DNA of 60,000 nucleotides from Antedon mediterranea (lineage: Eukaryota; Echinodermata; Crinoidea; Comatulida; Antedonidae): the NCBI RefSeq assembly GCF_964355755.1, contig NC_092673.1:5649001-5709000 (forward strand), read 5' to 3'. The position numbers and the translations under genes were made by a program. The first letter of the stretch is position 1; every line of letters begins with the position of its first letter. The notes under the pieces were generated by a model. It was not told the DNA's origin and searched no databases. It worked only from the letters and a program-made list of their open reading frames with translations. This document shows positions 36,048 to 46,779 of this stretch, in pieces.

Positions 36048-36867
36048 TTATCTTGGTTCGTTTTTTGACGTTCCACGACCCAATCGGCAATTGAAATGTT
36101 TAAATGCATATTTTATTGTCGCCGTTGCTGAATCGTCTCGTTTACGTTTTGTCTTTTTACGTTTCGGTTCATTATCATCATCATCATCATACAAGATCGT
36201 TGTCTGAAAACATTTCGCATCGGACGTCTGTCAAGAATGTTGTGTCCCATGCTGGCAGGTATCCGTTGTTATCAACAGTATGGACTTGACAACGTACTGT
36301 AACATTTTGTGCAAGCGTCGTGGGAAGATCAACCAGAACACGTAACCGCACGACACCTTGCCCCGAACCGTTTCATCCACGATGCGACTAGGTTCAATAA
36401 GAGAGCACACCAGTGCGTGACTGTTCATCGTTGCTTAGTTAAGCATAGTTAAGCTTATTTTAGTTACATTTTTTTTCACATTATTGATTGTCTCCATCCC
36501 CGAAACCTCGACTAAGAAATACCGGAATGGTGTCCGGCGGGGGATAGTTTATTACCATTAGTTAAGGTCCTATGTAAAGCACCTAGAGGGGTCAGTGATC
36601 CATTAGGCCCTATATAAATACTGTTTATTATTATTATTATTTTTAGTGCAACTGTAACGCTTTTCTCAACAACACCATCATCATTATGTACGTATGCGGG
36701 GAGCAATTGCGCAGCGAGTTTGTCGGTATTTCAAACGATTTCAACTCGACGCACATGATGTGCATGGGTTCACCAAACACAATATCGTCCGTAATTCGAC
36801 TGCCCGGCCATAATTCACATGGCAGTAGATCATCGGCTGTATTCTCAGATTTACTCATTTTCAACAA
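36048..36867 (-). pseudogene. Second foreign minus-strand gene, interrupted by a retroelement tail
   Basis: The N-terminal part starts at ATG 36858 (MSKSENTADD, after an in-frame ATG at 36867) and runs to about 36643. A non-coding insertion occupies about 36431-36645, and the C-terminal part continues 36430-36048. Breaks: a frameshift near 36722, the insertion, and a frameshift near 36360 (after GKVSCG). The C-terminus is an aspartate run followed by a lysine/arginine-rich stretch (EPKRKKTKRKR), a likely nuclear localisation signal. The last roughly 95 bp also end units A and B (21344-21442, 28697-28795). I do not recognise the family. Strand, composition and adjacency suggest it came with the ATPase gene, with the LTR element inserted between them. 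Confidence 0.6.
36431..36645 (-). repeat. SINE or LINE 3' tail inserted in the foreign gene
   Basis: Contains GTAAAGCACCTAGAGGGGTC and GGCCCTATATAAATAC followed by (TTA)n, the usual look of CR1/L2-type LINE or dependent SINE 3' ends. It interrupts the reading frame of the minus-strand gene. Confidence 0.6.
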
Positions 36868-37422
36868 CCGCGCGACTTTAACTAAACATTAAAAATACAC
36901 AATCTCGCCTCTTATATTCACAATCACATACGTTGATATTTTCCAAGGTGGACATCGATTAGACATTGTACAACTTACCAGGAGATATATATATGAATAT
37001 GTATATCTTAACATAGATTCTAAGTACTGTATATTCCTTTGTTCATATACTAATTGATATGCTAATTTAGTGTCCAAGCTTATGTATGTGGGTTGCATTT
37101 AATTGGTTTTAGTATTACAGTTTATTTTTAATTTGGTTTTATCGAACTTCCGTCTTATCTGAGTATTATCTGTTTTAATCTAGTCTATCTTTATTTTTAT
37201 ACTCATATATTTTTATATTGTATGTTTAATTGTTTTAAGGATGCACCATTATTATGTGTGCCGCTGTTCAAAAAGCGTTTTCCAAATAAATTATTATATA
37301 TATTATATAATACTCATGCCTATTAATTATGCATAAACTTTGAAGGTCATCGTCTTTTCAATTCGCAAGGACAACAATTCAATTGTATACACACACAATT
37401 TACTTTGCTGGCAGTGAAGCAG
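36868..37422. other. Intergenic, possible LINE 3' remnant
   Basis: No gene. GCCGCTGTTCAAAAAGCG and CCAAATAAATTATTATATA near 37262-37300 resemble a LINE 3' end, but without coding sequence to confirm it. Confidence 0.35.
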
Positions 37423-37430
37423 TATATATA
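37423..37430 (+). promoter_or_regulatory. TATA box candidate of the eight-exon gene
   Basis: TATATATA 41 bases before the predicted start codon ATG 37471. Spacing allows a very short 5' UTR. A partial direct repeat (CAGTGAAGCAGTATATA, 37412-37428 and 37445-37461) surrounds it. Confidence 0.4.
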
Positions 37431-37470
37431 GCCTACACACACTTCAGTGAAGCAGTATATACTAACTAAT

Positions 37471-40400
37471 ATGTCTCAGCAAACAGCTAAGTGTGAAGTG
37501 CAAGAACATACATTGTGGATGACTCCGTGGTGGACTGACGATGTTGAAGGTAAAGGCTGGTTTCCTGTCGACGTAAGAAGTCGAATTTTGCAACGACTCT
37601 TGCGTTTCATACGTTTCTTACGTCTCTTACGAAAGTTGAGAAAAAATTGACGTCGTTGACGTTAGTCAAGATCGTGTCAGGCCGCAGAGAAACATCTGTA
37701 GTTATGCTGCTCCCGAAAGTTGAAATTTTGGCTGTGAAACACACGTCGTATGCTTACGTCGATTTTAGTGTTGTTACGAAAGTTGAATTTTTTTTCTTTC
37801 GTCGGTCAGATTTATGACGTATTTGAAACAACATCTATGATTGGTGTTTCTTTTTAGAGCGGGTTTTATCATTTTTCGCGCGAAATGTTGAATGTTGTTA
37901 TTGTACCTGTAGCTACTCAGTGTCAGTGCAGCACACCAGCATATTATTTTTAGTAGATAGGCTAGGCCCTAGTATTAGTAATAATACTTAATTAATACTG
38001 TACTAATAGGAATGGATTTGACCAAAATATAATCAAACTAGCCTAGGAGCCAGGCTAATAGGCTAGGCCTATGCACTATTGTATGAACCAAAATATGAAT
38101 TAATTATTCTGGCCTTAGTAGGCCTAGCCTTAAATAGTTTTCAAAATTAAAAAACGGCAAATCATTTCGGGATTCCTATTATTATTAGACCTACCTATGG
38201 GCCCAGGCATACCGTACTCTAATCGAGCATGAGATAGTACTAACGCAGTAAGATACCCATTATTTACCTATAATAAGAATAAATTTGACAAAACAATATA
38301 AATTATACAAAAATCAAGCAAACATTTTTTTTTAAAGTTACATAATAATATTATATTGCTTACAAGGGCTTTCTATATCTTATCTTGTTGCAAATGTTCA
38401 TTATCGCGACGTTTCTACCGACAAATAGAACAGAAGAATGTCGGTTTCAATGCGGATTGTTTATTGCACGTCCATAAATAAGAGTATTATATTTTGATAT
38501 GAGTTGTAAACTCCCTGATTAGAACAATATTATATTGAAACTACTGTGCATTTGTAAAGTATGTACATTGTACAACATCGTAAAGTGGGCTAAAATTGTA
38601 GTAGTACGATAAATACATACAAATGTTATTGTCCGGCTATATTTCACTGTAAGGTCATACACATTACATCATAACTCTTGTCGCTCATTGGTTGCTTGTT
38701 ACGATTGCGCTTACGTCTCTTGCGAAAGTTGACTTCAAGTCAACTTTCGTAAGAGACGTAAGAAACGTGACGCAAGGGCGTTCATTCAAGCGTAAGATAA
38801 AAAATCCCGGTTTCCTGTAAAATCGGAAGAAAACGTCGTAACGCAACAATTGTTAGGTCATCGGTTTCCTGTAAAATCGTTTGTCGTTACCATTTTTCTT
38901 ACGTTACGTCGATTTTATAAATTTTCGATCGTAATCGGTTTCCTGTAAAATCCGCATTTCTTACGACAAATCGACGTAGTCGCAACAAAAGTGATGTTCT
39001 TACGTCGACAGGAAACCAGCCTTAATTCATAAATGTGTATTGTTTGTTTTAGCAACGTAATATTATTTCTATTGTGTCACTAGTTTTGTTGTTTTTGTTT
39101 TATCGAGAAGAAATAATGTTACCATAGTTTTATAAGGGCATGATTCGATATTATCAAGAATATTGTAATATATATCTTTTACCGGGTTATGCAGCGCATA
39201 ATGACAATGATTGTGGCTGGTAACCCCTTTTTTTTTTTTTTGGTTTTTAGTACAACGAACATCAGTTCAGAATGTTCCACAATGGAAAAATAATGTTAAA
39301 GGTAAATACAATACTAACGTTATATATCTATATTATATATATATTATATATATTATTATAATACATTGTCCTTCGTCGAGTGCAGACGTGTTTGAGCGGA
39401 GCTCTCACACGTATACGTTTTTAGATACAGTACTCGCTTACCTGTGATAGCATGTTCCAAGGATAAGTTACTAACTGCATGAGACCTGTATACCTACCTG
39501 GATAGTGAACGTATCGGTTGCATTAAATATAAGTACACTTTTGTTATTTATTCTAACTAAACATCTACAATGGCCAACGTGGAAAACAATGAGCCAAATA
39601 TTTCTAATTTAAATATTAGCGCCGTTGAACCGAACACCTGGCTGTCGACTCTCATCAAGTCAATCATGGGCTGCAAAACCATTGCTGATATTAAACCAAC
39701 ATTATGCGGCGCAGTCACCAAGATTGTCTCCTTGGAAAAAGACATTACCATCCTCAATCTTGAAATCATCGGTAACAATCTGAGGTTTACTGGCATACCC
39801 GAACAAGCGGAGGATAGCGAAGGTACTGTTAATTTCCTTTCCTCATTTATTTCCAATACCACCGGCATCAAAATCGCTAATGATGATATACAACGAGCCC
39901 ATCGAGTTGGACCACGTAATACCACCAGGGATAAACCGAGACCACTTGTTGCATACTTTCTCAGATATTCCACTAAAGAAAGAGTACGCAAGGCAGCTCC
40001 AAAAGTGAGACCTAAATTTAAAAATAATAACATCTACGTAAATGATGATTTTATCAGCAGAGTGATAAGTAGAAGAAAGGCCTTATACTCATCGATGAAA
40101 TACCTGCATTCCAAAAAAGTAAAGGCCTGGCTCCACCTTGACAAGTTGCGTTACATAGATGCAAATGGTTATGTTCGCACATTCATCGACATGGATCATC
40201 TTGCCAAATACTACCCGAACCTCAAGGAAGCACATGCCCCCGAAGCTACTGAGTAATTCTAGTCGTCGCAATAATTAACTTTACTTTGACTCTACTTACC
40301 GTCAACCGAAATATTACCTATAATAAATTTTTATTTCAAGAATTGTTTATTTTGCTTCTCATTAATTATGTATTAATATATACAGTCTCATGCATGCTTA

Positions 40401-43400
40401 TTGCTGTATTTCTTTTTTAGATAACGTTATACGCAGCTATTGTTAATGAATGTTAATTATCTTCACTTAGGCCTACTTCCTTTTTATGACTTTAATGTGA
40501 ACACTGAACTTACTAACAACAATGATATTTCTAACATAACCTTTAATCCAGTTAATTACAATGAAAATGACAAATATTATGAATCTTTTGATCAACTAAT
40601 TAATAATCTCAATTTACAGTCAGTTACCCTATAGATGAATGCAGCTTTTATGATTAATACTAAACTATCTCTCCTGCATCTTATTAGAAGTATTACGCAT
40701 AAAGTTAATGATCTCGAATGCCTTTTGAATTCAATTAATAACAAATTTTCCATAATCGGTATCAGTGAAACATGGCTTAATGAAAACTCCCCTATTCCTT
40801 TCATTGATAACTACTCCTTCTTTGCAAGCAATAGAAGCAATAATCAAATTGGAGGAGGAGTTGCATTTTTTATACGTAATGATATTAGCATTACAATTCG
40901 AAATGACTTAAAATTACCAGACGACCTTTCCGAATCACTTTTTGTTGAGATTGAAAATTCAAAGACAAAAAATGATATTATAGGCATTATTTACAGAGCC
41001 CCCTGTGGAGGGCTAGATTCTTTTACTAAATCCGTCGATAATGTATTGAACCAAATTAACAATGAAAACAAAAATTGTCATCTCATGGGAGACTTCAATA
41101 TTGATTTATTAAAATTCCATAACCATAAATTAACAAACACCTACCTAAATACTTTAATTTCCCATTCTTTTTTCCCAACTATTTCAAAACCAACTAGGAT
41201 TACCTCAACTTCGGCCACCTTGATTGATCATTTTTATTCCAAACAATCTAACTATTGCTGGTGTTTTACTTAATGATCTCCGACCACCTTCCTATATTTC
41301 AGTTCATTGATCAAGAAAATAATGATCAAAACCTTGATGATAATAGCGCCAACTATTCATTTCGTATAAACGACCTAAATGCCTTATCGATTGATTTAGA
41401 AGGTGAAGACTGGTCTATGATATTTGATTGTGACCCAAGATTGAGTTTTGATATATTTATTGAAAAATTTACAAATATCCACTCCAGACACTTGGTTAAA
41501 AGTACAGTAGTATAAAATCAAATAAAACGTTTAAACAACCATGGATGTCATCTGCTCTCTTAAAATGTAGTTCACGGAAACATAAACTTTATAACAAATA
41601 TATGCACACACGTAGTAATAATGACAAACTAAACTATACAAAATGTAATAATATTTTCACTAATCTTTGTCGCACTGCTAAAAAGAATTATTATACTTCC
41701 CAGTTTGATAGATATAAAGGTAATCTGAAGAACACATGGCTTGTAATAAATTCTGTTTTAAATAAAGGTAATAATAATAACAAGCACCCGAATCTAATTA
41801 AAGACGGTGATAATATTTACAAAACTCAAAAAGAGATATGTGAATCGTTTAACAACTATTTTTCTACAATTGGTCCTAATCTTATTAATAGTATGCCAAC
41901 TATAACTGATCCATTATCTTATCTTCATTCTGCGTTTGCCAACTCATTTTATATTAGCCCAGTTTCAATTGATGATGTTAACCTAACTATATAAAATCTA
42001 AATTCTAATAAAGGGTCTGGATCTGACGGTATTACTGCTCGTGTCTTAAAATCTGTATCTCCCTTAATCATCCACCAACTTACCCATTGTATAAATTCAT
42101 CTTTTTTATCTGGCACTTTTCCAACACACTTAAAACTAGCTAAAGTTGTGCCCATTTTCAAGAAAAGTGAACGAAGTCAATTATCTAATTACCGGCCAAT
42201 ATCACTACTTTCAGTCTTTTCCAAAATTATTGAAAAACTCATGTATTCTAAACTTTCTGATTATCTCACAAAATTTTATATACTTAATAAACGCCAATAT
42301 GGTTTTTCGAAAAAATCACTCTACATCCCATGCCGTTTTAGATCTTATTAATAATATTACAAATTCATTTGAATCAAAAGAAAATTTATTAAGTTTATTT
42401 ATTGATCTTTCAAAGGCCTTCGATGTTATTAATCACGATAATTTAATTTAAAAACTTGAGTGCTATGGAATTAGAGGTATTTCATTGAATTGGTTTAATA
42501 GTTATTTGAAAGATAGAAAACAATATGTTGCGTTAGGATCTTGTACATCGTCGACGATGGATATTACTTGTGGAGTGCCACATGGATCTGTGCTTATATA
42601 TGTTAATGATCTGGCTAATGTCAGTAACAAAATGCAAGTAATATCCTTCGCCGACGACACCACCTTATTTTACTCTAATTCAAATATTGATTTATTATTT
42701 ACTACGTTCAATGATGAATTAACAACATTTTGTGACTGGTTTATTTCAAACAAATTACTTATTAATACTCTTAAAACAAATTATTTAATCTTTCACAATT
42801 CTCAACGTAAACTAAAAGTTGATAACCTAAATATACTTCTTGACGGAATTCAAATTGAACGCAAAACTGAAACACTTTTTTTAGGTGTATATATTCATGA
42901 AAACCTTAAATGGACCAGTCATCAAAATTACGTTTCGAAAAAAATATCAAGATCTATTAGTATTATTAACAGACTTAAGCACTTCTTCCCTCTAAATATT
43001 TTAATTTCTCTTTATAACACACTTGTACTTCCTTATTTCCAGTATTGTAACATTATTTGGGCTGCAGATTACTCTTCTAATATTGCTAGATTAACTATTA
43101 TAGAACCTCATCTGAACCCCTTTTTAAACGTTTTGGTATATTAAAATTAACGGATATCCACAATGTTCAAGTTGCCAGTTTTATGTTTAATTATTTTAAA
43201 AACCAACTTCCTATTTCTATGATTGATATGCTCTGTAAACGTACCAAATTTCACAATTACAATTTAAGAACTTTTCATTTAAACATTCCTTTTGCTAGAC
43301 TTACCAAAACTAATTTTTTTATAACTATATCAGGTCCTAATTTGTGGAATCATATCCCGCCAAATATCAAAACGTCAATATCATTATTTACTTTCCGAAA

Positions 43401-45449
43401 AAAGTTAAGGAATCATTATATATCTAAATATTATACTGCTTAGTTAATATGCTTATTATCATTATTTATACTCATATACTATTTATGTCTTACACAAAAT
43501 ATTAGTTGTTGTTTATTATTGCAATCTTTAATCTATACTATATATAATGTATATATAGTATATACTATATATATACATAAATTATAATTTATGTATACAT
43601 ATTTTTTTCATTTACCAATATCGGTATTTATTTCATTTATAATTATCATGAAACTATTGAAATATAATTTAAATAATTTTTATAAAGAAGATGTTATTAT
43701 TAGTTGTATAATAAAACCAGTTTTCATTTTTTTTTTTATTTCAGTAACAAGAATACCAATACTGCAGTAAGTATTTTTTATTCTCTTGACATTACATTTT
43801 TGTTTATTTATTCGATTCATATATATATATATATATATATAATTTATTCATATAGTACATTTGTAAGAGTTCCCTCGGAAAAGCACCCGTTCAACCCGAA
43901 AGGAGAGGAAACCGTGGAAAAAGGTAAATTAAAGTAAATGAATTGTTGGCGAACGATACTATTTAACGCTGCTCATATGATTGTTATAATATATATTAAA
44001 TATTATAAATATTATACTGCTTAGTTAATATGCTTATTATCATTATTTATACTCATATACTATTTATGTTTACACAAAATATTAGTTGTTGTTTATTATT
44101 GCAATCTTTAATCTATACTATATATAATGTATATATAGTATATACTATATATATACATAAATTATAATTTATGTATACATATTTTTTTCATTTACCAATA
44201 TCGGTATTTATTTCATTTATAATTATCATGAAACTATTGAAATATAATTTAAATAATTTTTATAAAGAAGATGTTAGTTATGTTATTATACTGTAATTTT
44301 TTATCCTAAATTATATAATTATATATTCTAGGTTTATTTTTATTTTTTTAGTAGGCCTAATGTGTTTAGTTGTGGGTCCCTACGAGACAAGTTTTTAACT
44401 TCTAGAAGGGATCCATGATAATAATGACTACCAACTTGATGCTCATTGGGATAAATATTCAAAGAGAACACGATTCAGATGTGTACTCTGAACACATCCA
44501 GTATTAAATCCTTCTCCGAGAAGCTTTGTATATATTTTAATTGGTTGCAAACTAGCACCAGCACCACGTATTATTAGTTGTATAATAAAACCAGTTTTCA
44601 TTTTTTTTTTAAATTTCAGTAACAAGAATACCAATACTGCAGTAAGTATTTTTTATTTTCTTGACATTACATTTTTGTTTATTTATTCGATTCATATATA
44701 TATATATATAATTTATTCATATAGTACATTTGTAAGAGTTCCCTCGGAAGAGCACCCGTTCAACCCGAAAGGAGAGGAAACCGTGGACAAAGGTAAATTA
44801 AAGTAAATGTATTGTTGGCGAACGATACTATTTAACGCTGCTCATATGATTGTTATAATATATATTAAATATATTTGATTTCATATAGAATCAACACAGC
44901 AACAACCGTTACATTCGACGGGTCGTTGTAAACGCCTTCAACGAACCAGAGGCGTGTTTTCATGGTAGGTTCACAAACTATTATTCTTGTTCATGCAGAA
45001 AATGCTCCCAAAACCCGAAAATTATTATTCTTTATTTACGTCATGTTTTCTTTCACAGGCAAAGCACACTTCTGCCTTTTAAGGAAATTTACGCCTTTGA
45101 TTCCGAAGACGACAACAACAGCAATGTAGACTACCTGATCGCTTCGTCGTGCTCTGCTGTACATAACAGTGACACGGCAAAAGTAGCAGATATATTAAAA
45201 TGGAATGGCTTCACGTATATTAGAATGAAGCCAACAAAAGACAAACAAACAATAATGAGGTATGTCAAAAGATGCAAACGCGTTATTGTATTCCAAAATC
45301 TATTATTTGAAGATTACGTCAATGACGTATTTACTATCTGCAGCGAAAATTTAGGAATGGTGGAGACAACTCTACCATTCAAAAATAACATTTTTGATAT
45401 AGCGATTTTTTCTAGTGGTACTGTCATGCGCGTATTGAAAAGAAAATAG
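37471..45449 (+). CDS. Unrecognised eight-exon gene, 258 residues, with duplicated exon pair
   Basis: Exons: 37471-37549, 39251-39301, 43745-43766, 43856-43923, 44620-44641, 44725-44792, 44889-44964, 45059-45449. All introns are GT-AG and all phases agree, giving 258 codons plus stop. I do not recognise the product. It begins MSQQTAKCEVQEH and has tryptophans in MTPWWTDD. It then has a 30-residue cassette (VTRIPILHTFVRVPSE...) encoded by a 22-bp and a 68-bp exon and present twice with two replacements. A basic segment (GRCKRLQRTRG) follows, then a C-terminal region of about 110 residues that alternates likely strands and helices (VDYLIASS, TAKVADILKWNGFTYIRM, IMRYVKRCKRVIVFQ) and ends VMRVLKRK. 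No signal peptide or membrane segment is seen. Being spliced and unbroken, it is probably a live host gene; alternative inclusion of either cassette would keep the frame. Confidence 0.7.
37554..39021. mobile_element. PIF/Harbinger-like non-autonomous DNA transposon
   Basis: Ends AGGCTGGTTTCCTGTCGACG and its exact inverse (about 26 bp) are flanked by TAA on both sides (37551-37553 and 39022-39024), the 3-bp target typical of PIF/Harbinger. Subterminal inverted segments (CTTACGTCTCTTACGAAAGT at about 37620 and its inverse near 38750) and three copies of CGGTTTCCTGTAAAATC near 38812, 38868 and 38937 lie inside. No transposase frame. It starts four bases into intron 1 of the eight-exon gene. Confidence 0.8.
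39570..40256 (+). CDS. LINE ORF1p, RNA-binding protein (228 aa), intact frame
   Basis: Contains NLRFTGIPE, then IQRAHRVGPR and RPLVAYFLRYSTKERVRKAA, the pattern of L1/Transposase_22-type ORF1 proteins that bind LINE RNA as trimers. A heptad-like stretch precedes it at residues 45-70. The frame is intact although ORF2 is not. Confidence 0.8.
   Translation: MANVENNEPNISNLNISAVEPNTWLSTLIKSIMGCKTIADIKPTLCGAVTKIVSLEKDITILNLEIIGNNLRFTGIPEQAEDSEGTVNFLSSFISNTTGIKIANDDIQRAHRVGPRNTTRDKPRPLVAYFLRYSTKERVRKAAPKVRPKFKNNNIYVNDDFISRVISRRKALYSSMKYLHSKKVKAWLHLDKLRYIDANGYVRTFIDMDHLAKYYPNLKEAHAPEATE
40635..43443 (+). pseudogene. LINE ORF2: endonuclease and reverse transcriptase, broken
   Basis: The APE-type endonuclease shows GISETWL, GGGVAFF, IYRAP, GDFNID, PTRITSTSATLIDH and SDHLP. 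The reverse transcriptase shows NYRPISLL, DLSKAFD, GVPHGSV and SFADDTTLF. Breaks: frameshifts near 41258, 41514 and 42310, stops at 41992 and 42449, and a short deletion between GVPHGSVL and IYVNDL that removes the middle of that motif. Confidence 0.85.
43425..44880 (+). repeat. Tandem duplication of the two-exon cassette
   Basis: Unit 1 is 43425-44005 and unit 2 is 44006-44880. The units share the last codons and stop of LINE ORF2, the 22-bp and 68-bp exons and the flanking introns. TAAATAT occurs at both unit ends, suggesting microhomology. Unit 2 carries an extra roughly 300-bp insert (44277-44578) flanked by TA. The duplication postdates the LINE insertion. Confidence 0.9.
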
Positions 45450-45628
45450 TTTCATTGTCAATAATTTGTCTTTTGTTGGTTTAATTAAATAATTCCTTTC
45501 ATCATTAGTTGTACAAGTATACATTTTTAACTAAATATATATATATATCACCGGGCGTTTTAGAATTAATGTTCATTGCCTGATGTGTTTAATATATAAA
45601 AGTATCTCTTCGGAGATCCCGCCTCGTG

Positions 45629-45634
45629 AATAAA
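45629..45634 (+). promoter_or_regulatory. Polyadenylation signal of the eight-exon gene
   Basis: AATAAA 180 bases after the stop codon at 45447-45449. A second AATAAA is near 46016. Confidence 0.5.
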
Positions 45635-45760
45635 AATACTGAAAGATGAGGGCGTATCAATTTGATCTCTGGTGCGCGTGCGTACAACTGAGGACTAGTG
45701 CTGTTCCACCGTACCACGCCGAGAATGTTAAAGAGTCGCTATCCAATCGAGTTTGAACAA

Positions 45761-45762
<2 letters not shown>

Positions 45763-45797
<35 letters not shown>
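45763..45797. repeat. (TA)n microsatellite
   Basis: About 17 TA units, with a further short TA run at about 45535-45550. No gene is seen between 45640 and 46248. Confidence 0.9.
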
Positions 45798-45803
<6 letters not shown>

Positions 45804-46779
45804 TTGTTTGTGAATGTTAACCTTCGTTGTACGTGAATCCATACTTTTGTAATATCTGCTGCTAGTGGTGCATATTGTTATGTACATAGAGCATCACGGT
45901 TTACTGAAATTTCAGTTTGTTTAATGTTTTATTTAATGATAGAATTTCAATTATTATTGTACTGTATTTATTGTTTATGAATTTAAATTTCGTTAACTTG
46001 GAAATCGTTTTAACAAATAAAAAAAATTTAAAAAGTTAGATCACGTTTGTTTGTTTTTATTTATTCATTTCTTGTGTGTTCTGTCATCCTGTGTGCAGAA
46101 TTTAGGACGACTACTGAATGCGGATAAAAACTCTATTCGAAGACATGCACAGAAAACCGCTTACATACAAACTTTAATTGTCGAATACAATTGCACCAAA
46201 GTGAAACTATTGAAAACACATTAAATAAATGATTGTTTGATACCGCCCCACAGTGGGTCAGAATTGGTTCAAAGTGTGCCAAAAGTCTATACGCATGAAT
46301 AAATATTGATTACCTTAATTTTTAAAGGATCTAAGGGGTTTTCAGACCCGTAGAATTTAATGGAAGTATTTTTAAATAGGTATGACGTAATACAAATGGT
46401 GTTTTCTGATTGGTTGAGGCGAATGTGCTTGTAATTCTTATGTCGATTGATATTACATTCATTATTGAAAGTGTAAGGGTTTCTATTACACCCAATAAAT
46501 CCAACTGGAACATTTTCTTAATATATTAGACGTCATAAAATAATAATGTTTGATTAGATGACTTTAATTCTCATTGCAATATCATGTGTGATTAAATTGC
46601 ATCCATGATTAAAGATCCACAGAGTTCAATGAAACCATCTTTTTATTGTTCAGTATGATGTCATTACAAATACTGTTTTCTGATTGTGTGAATAATATTA
46701 ATATTGAAAATAGGTTTTTATTGTATGTTACAAATAAGGGTTTAAATGACTGAAATACATCACTTATGTTTGTTTTCAT

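Larger units (their letters stand above)
28796..36142. repeat. Tandem unit C (7,347 bp)
   Basis: Same order as unit B and almost the same sequence. Its right end runs on without a break into the rest of the minus-strand gene at 36048-36867. This shows that the array grew from DNA lying next to that gene. Confidence 0.97.
39360..43443 (+). mobile_element. Near full-length LINE (Jockey/CR1-L2 group), decayed
   Basis: ORF1 (39570-40256) and a broken ORF2 (40635-43443), inserted in sense in intron 2 of the eight-exon gene. The 5' boundary is uncertain (somewhere 39360-39500). ORF2 holds the endonuclease, the reverse transcriptase and the usual C-terminal tail, ending YISKYYTA at 43440. Confidence 0.85.

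Noticed and set aside
37447-37650. 67-codon frame that reads past the exon 1 donor of the eight-exon gene
   Set aside because: It begins at a GTG and runs into the transposon end. The ATG at 37471 and the donor at 37550 give the consistent gene model.
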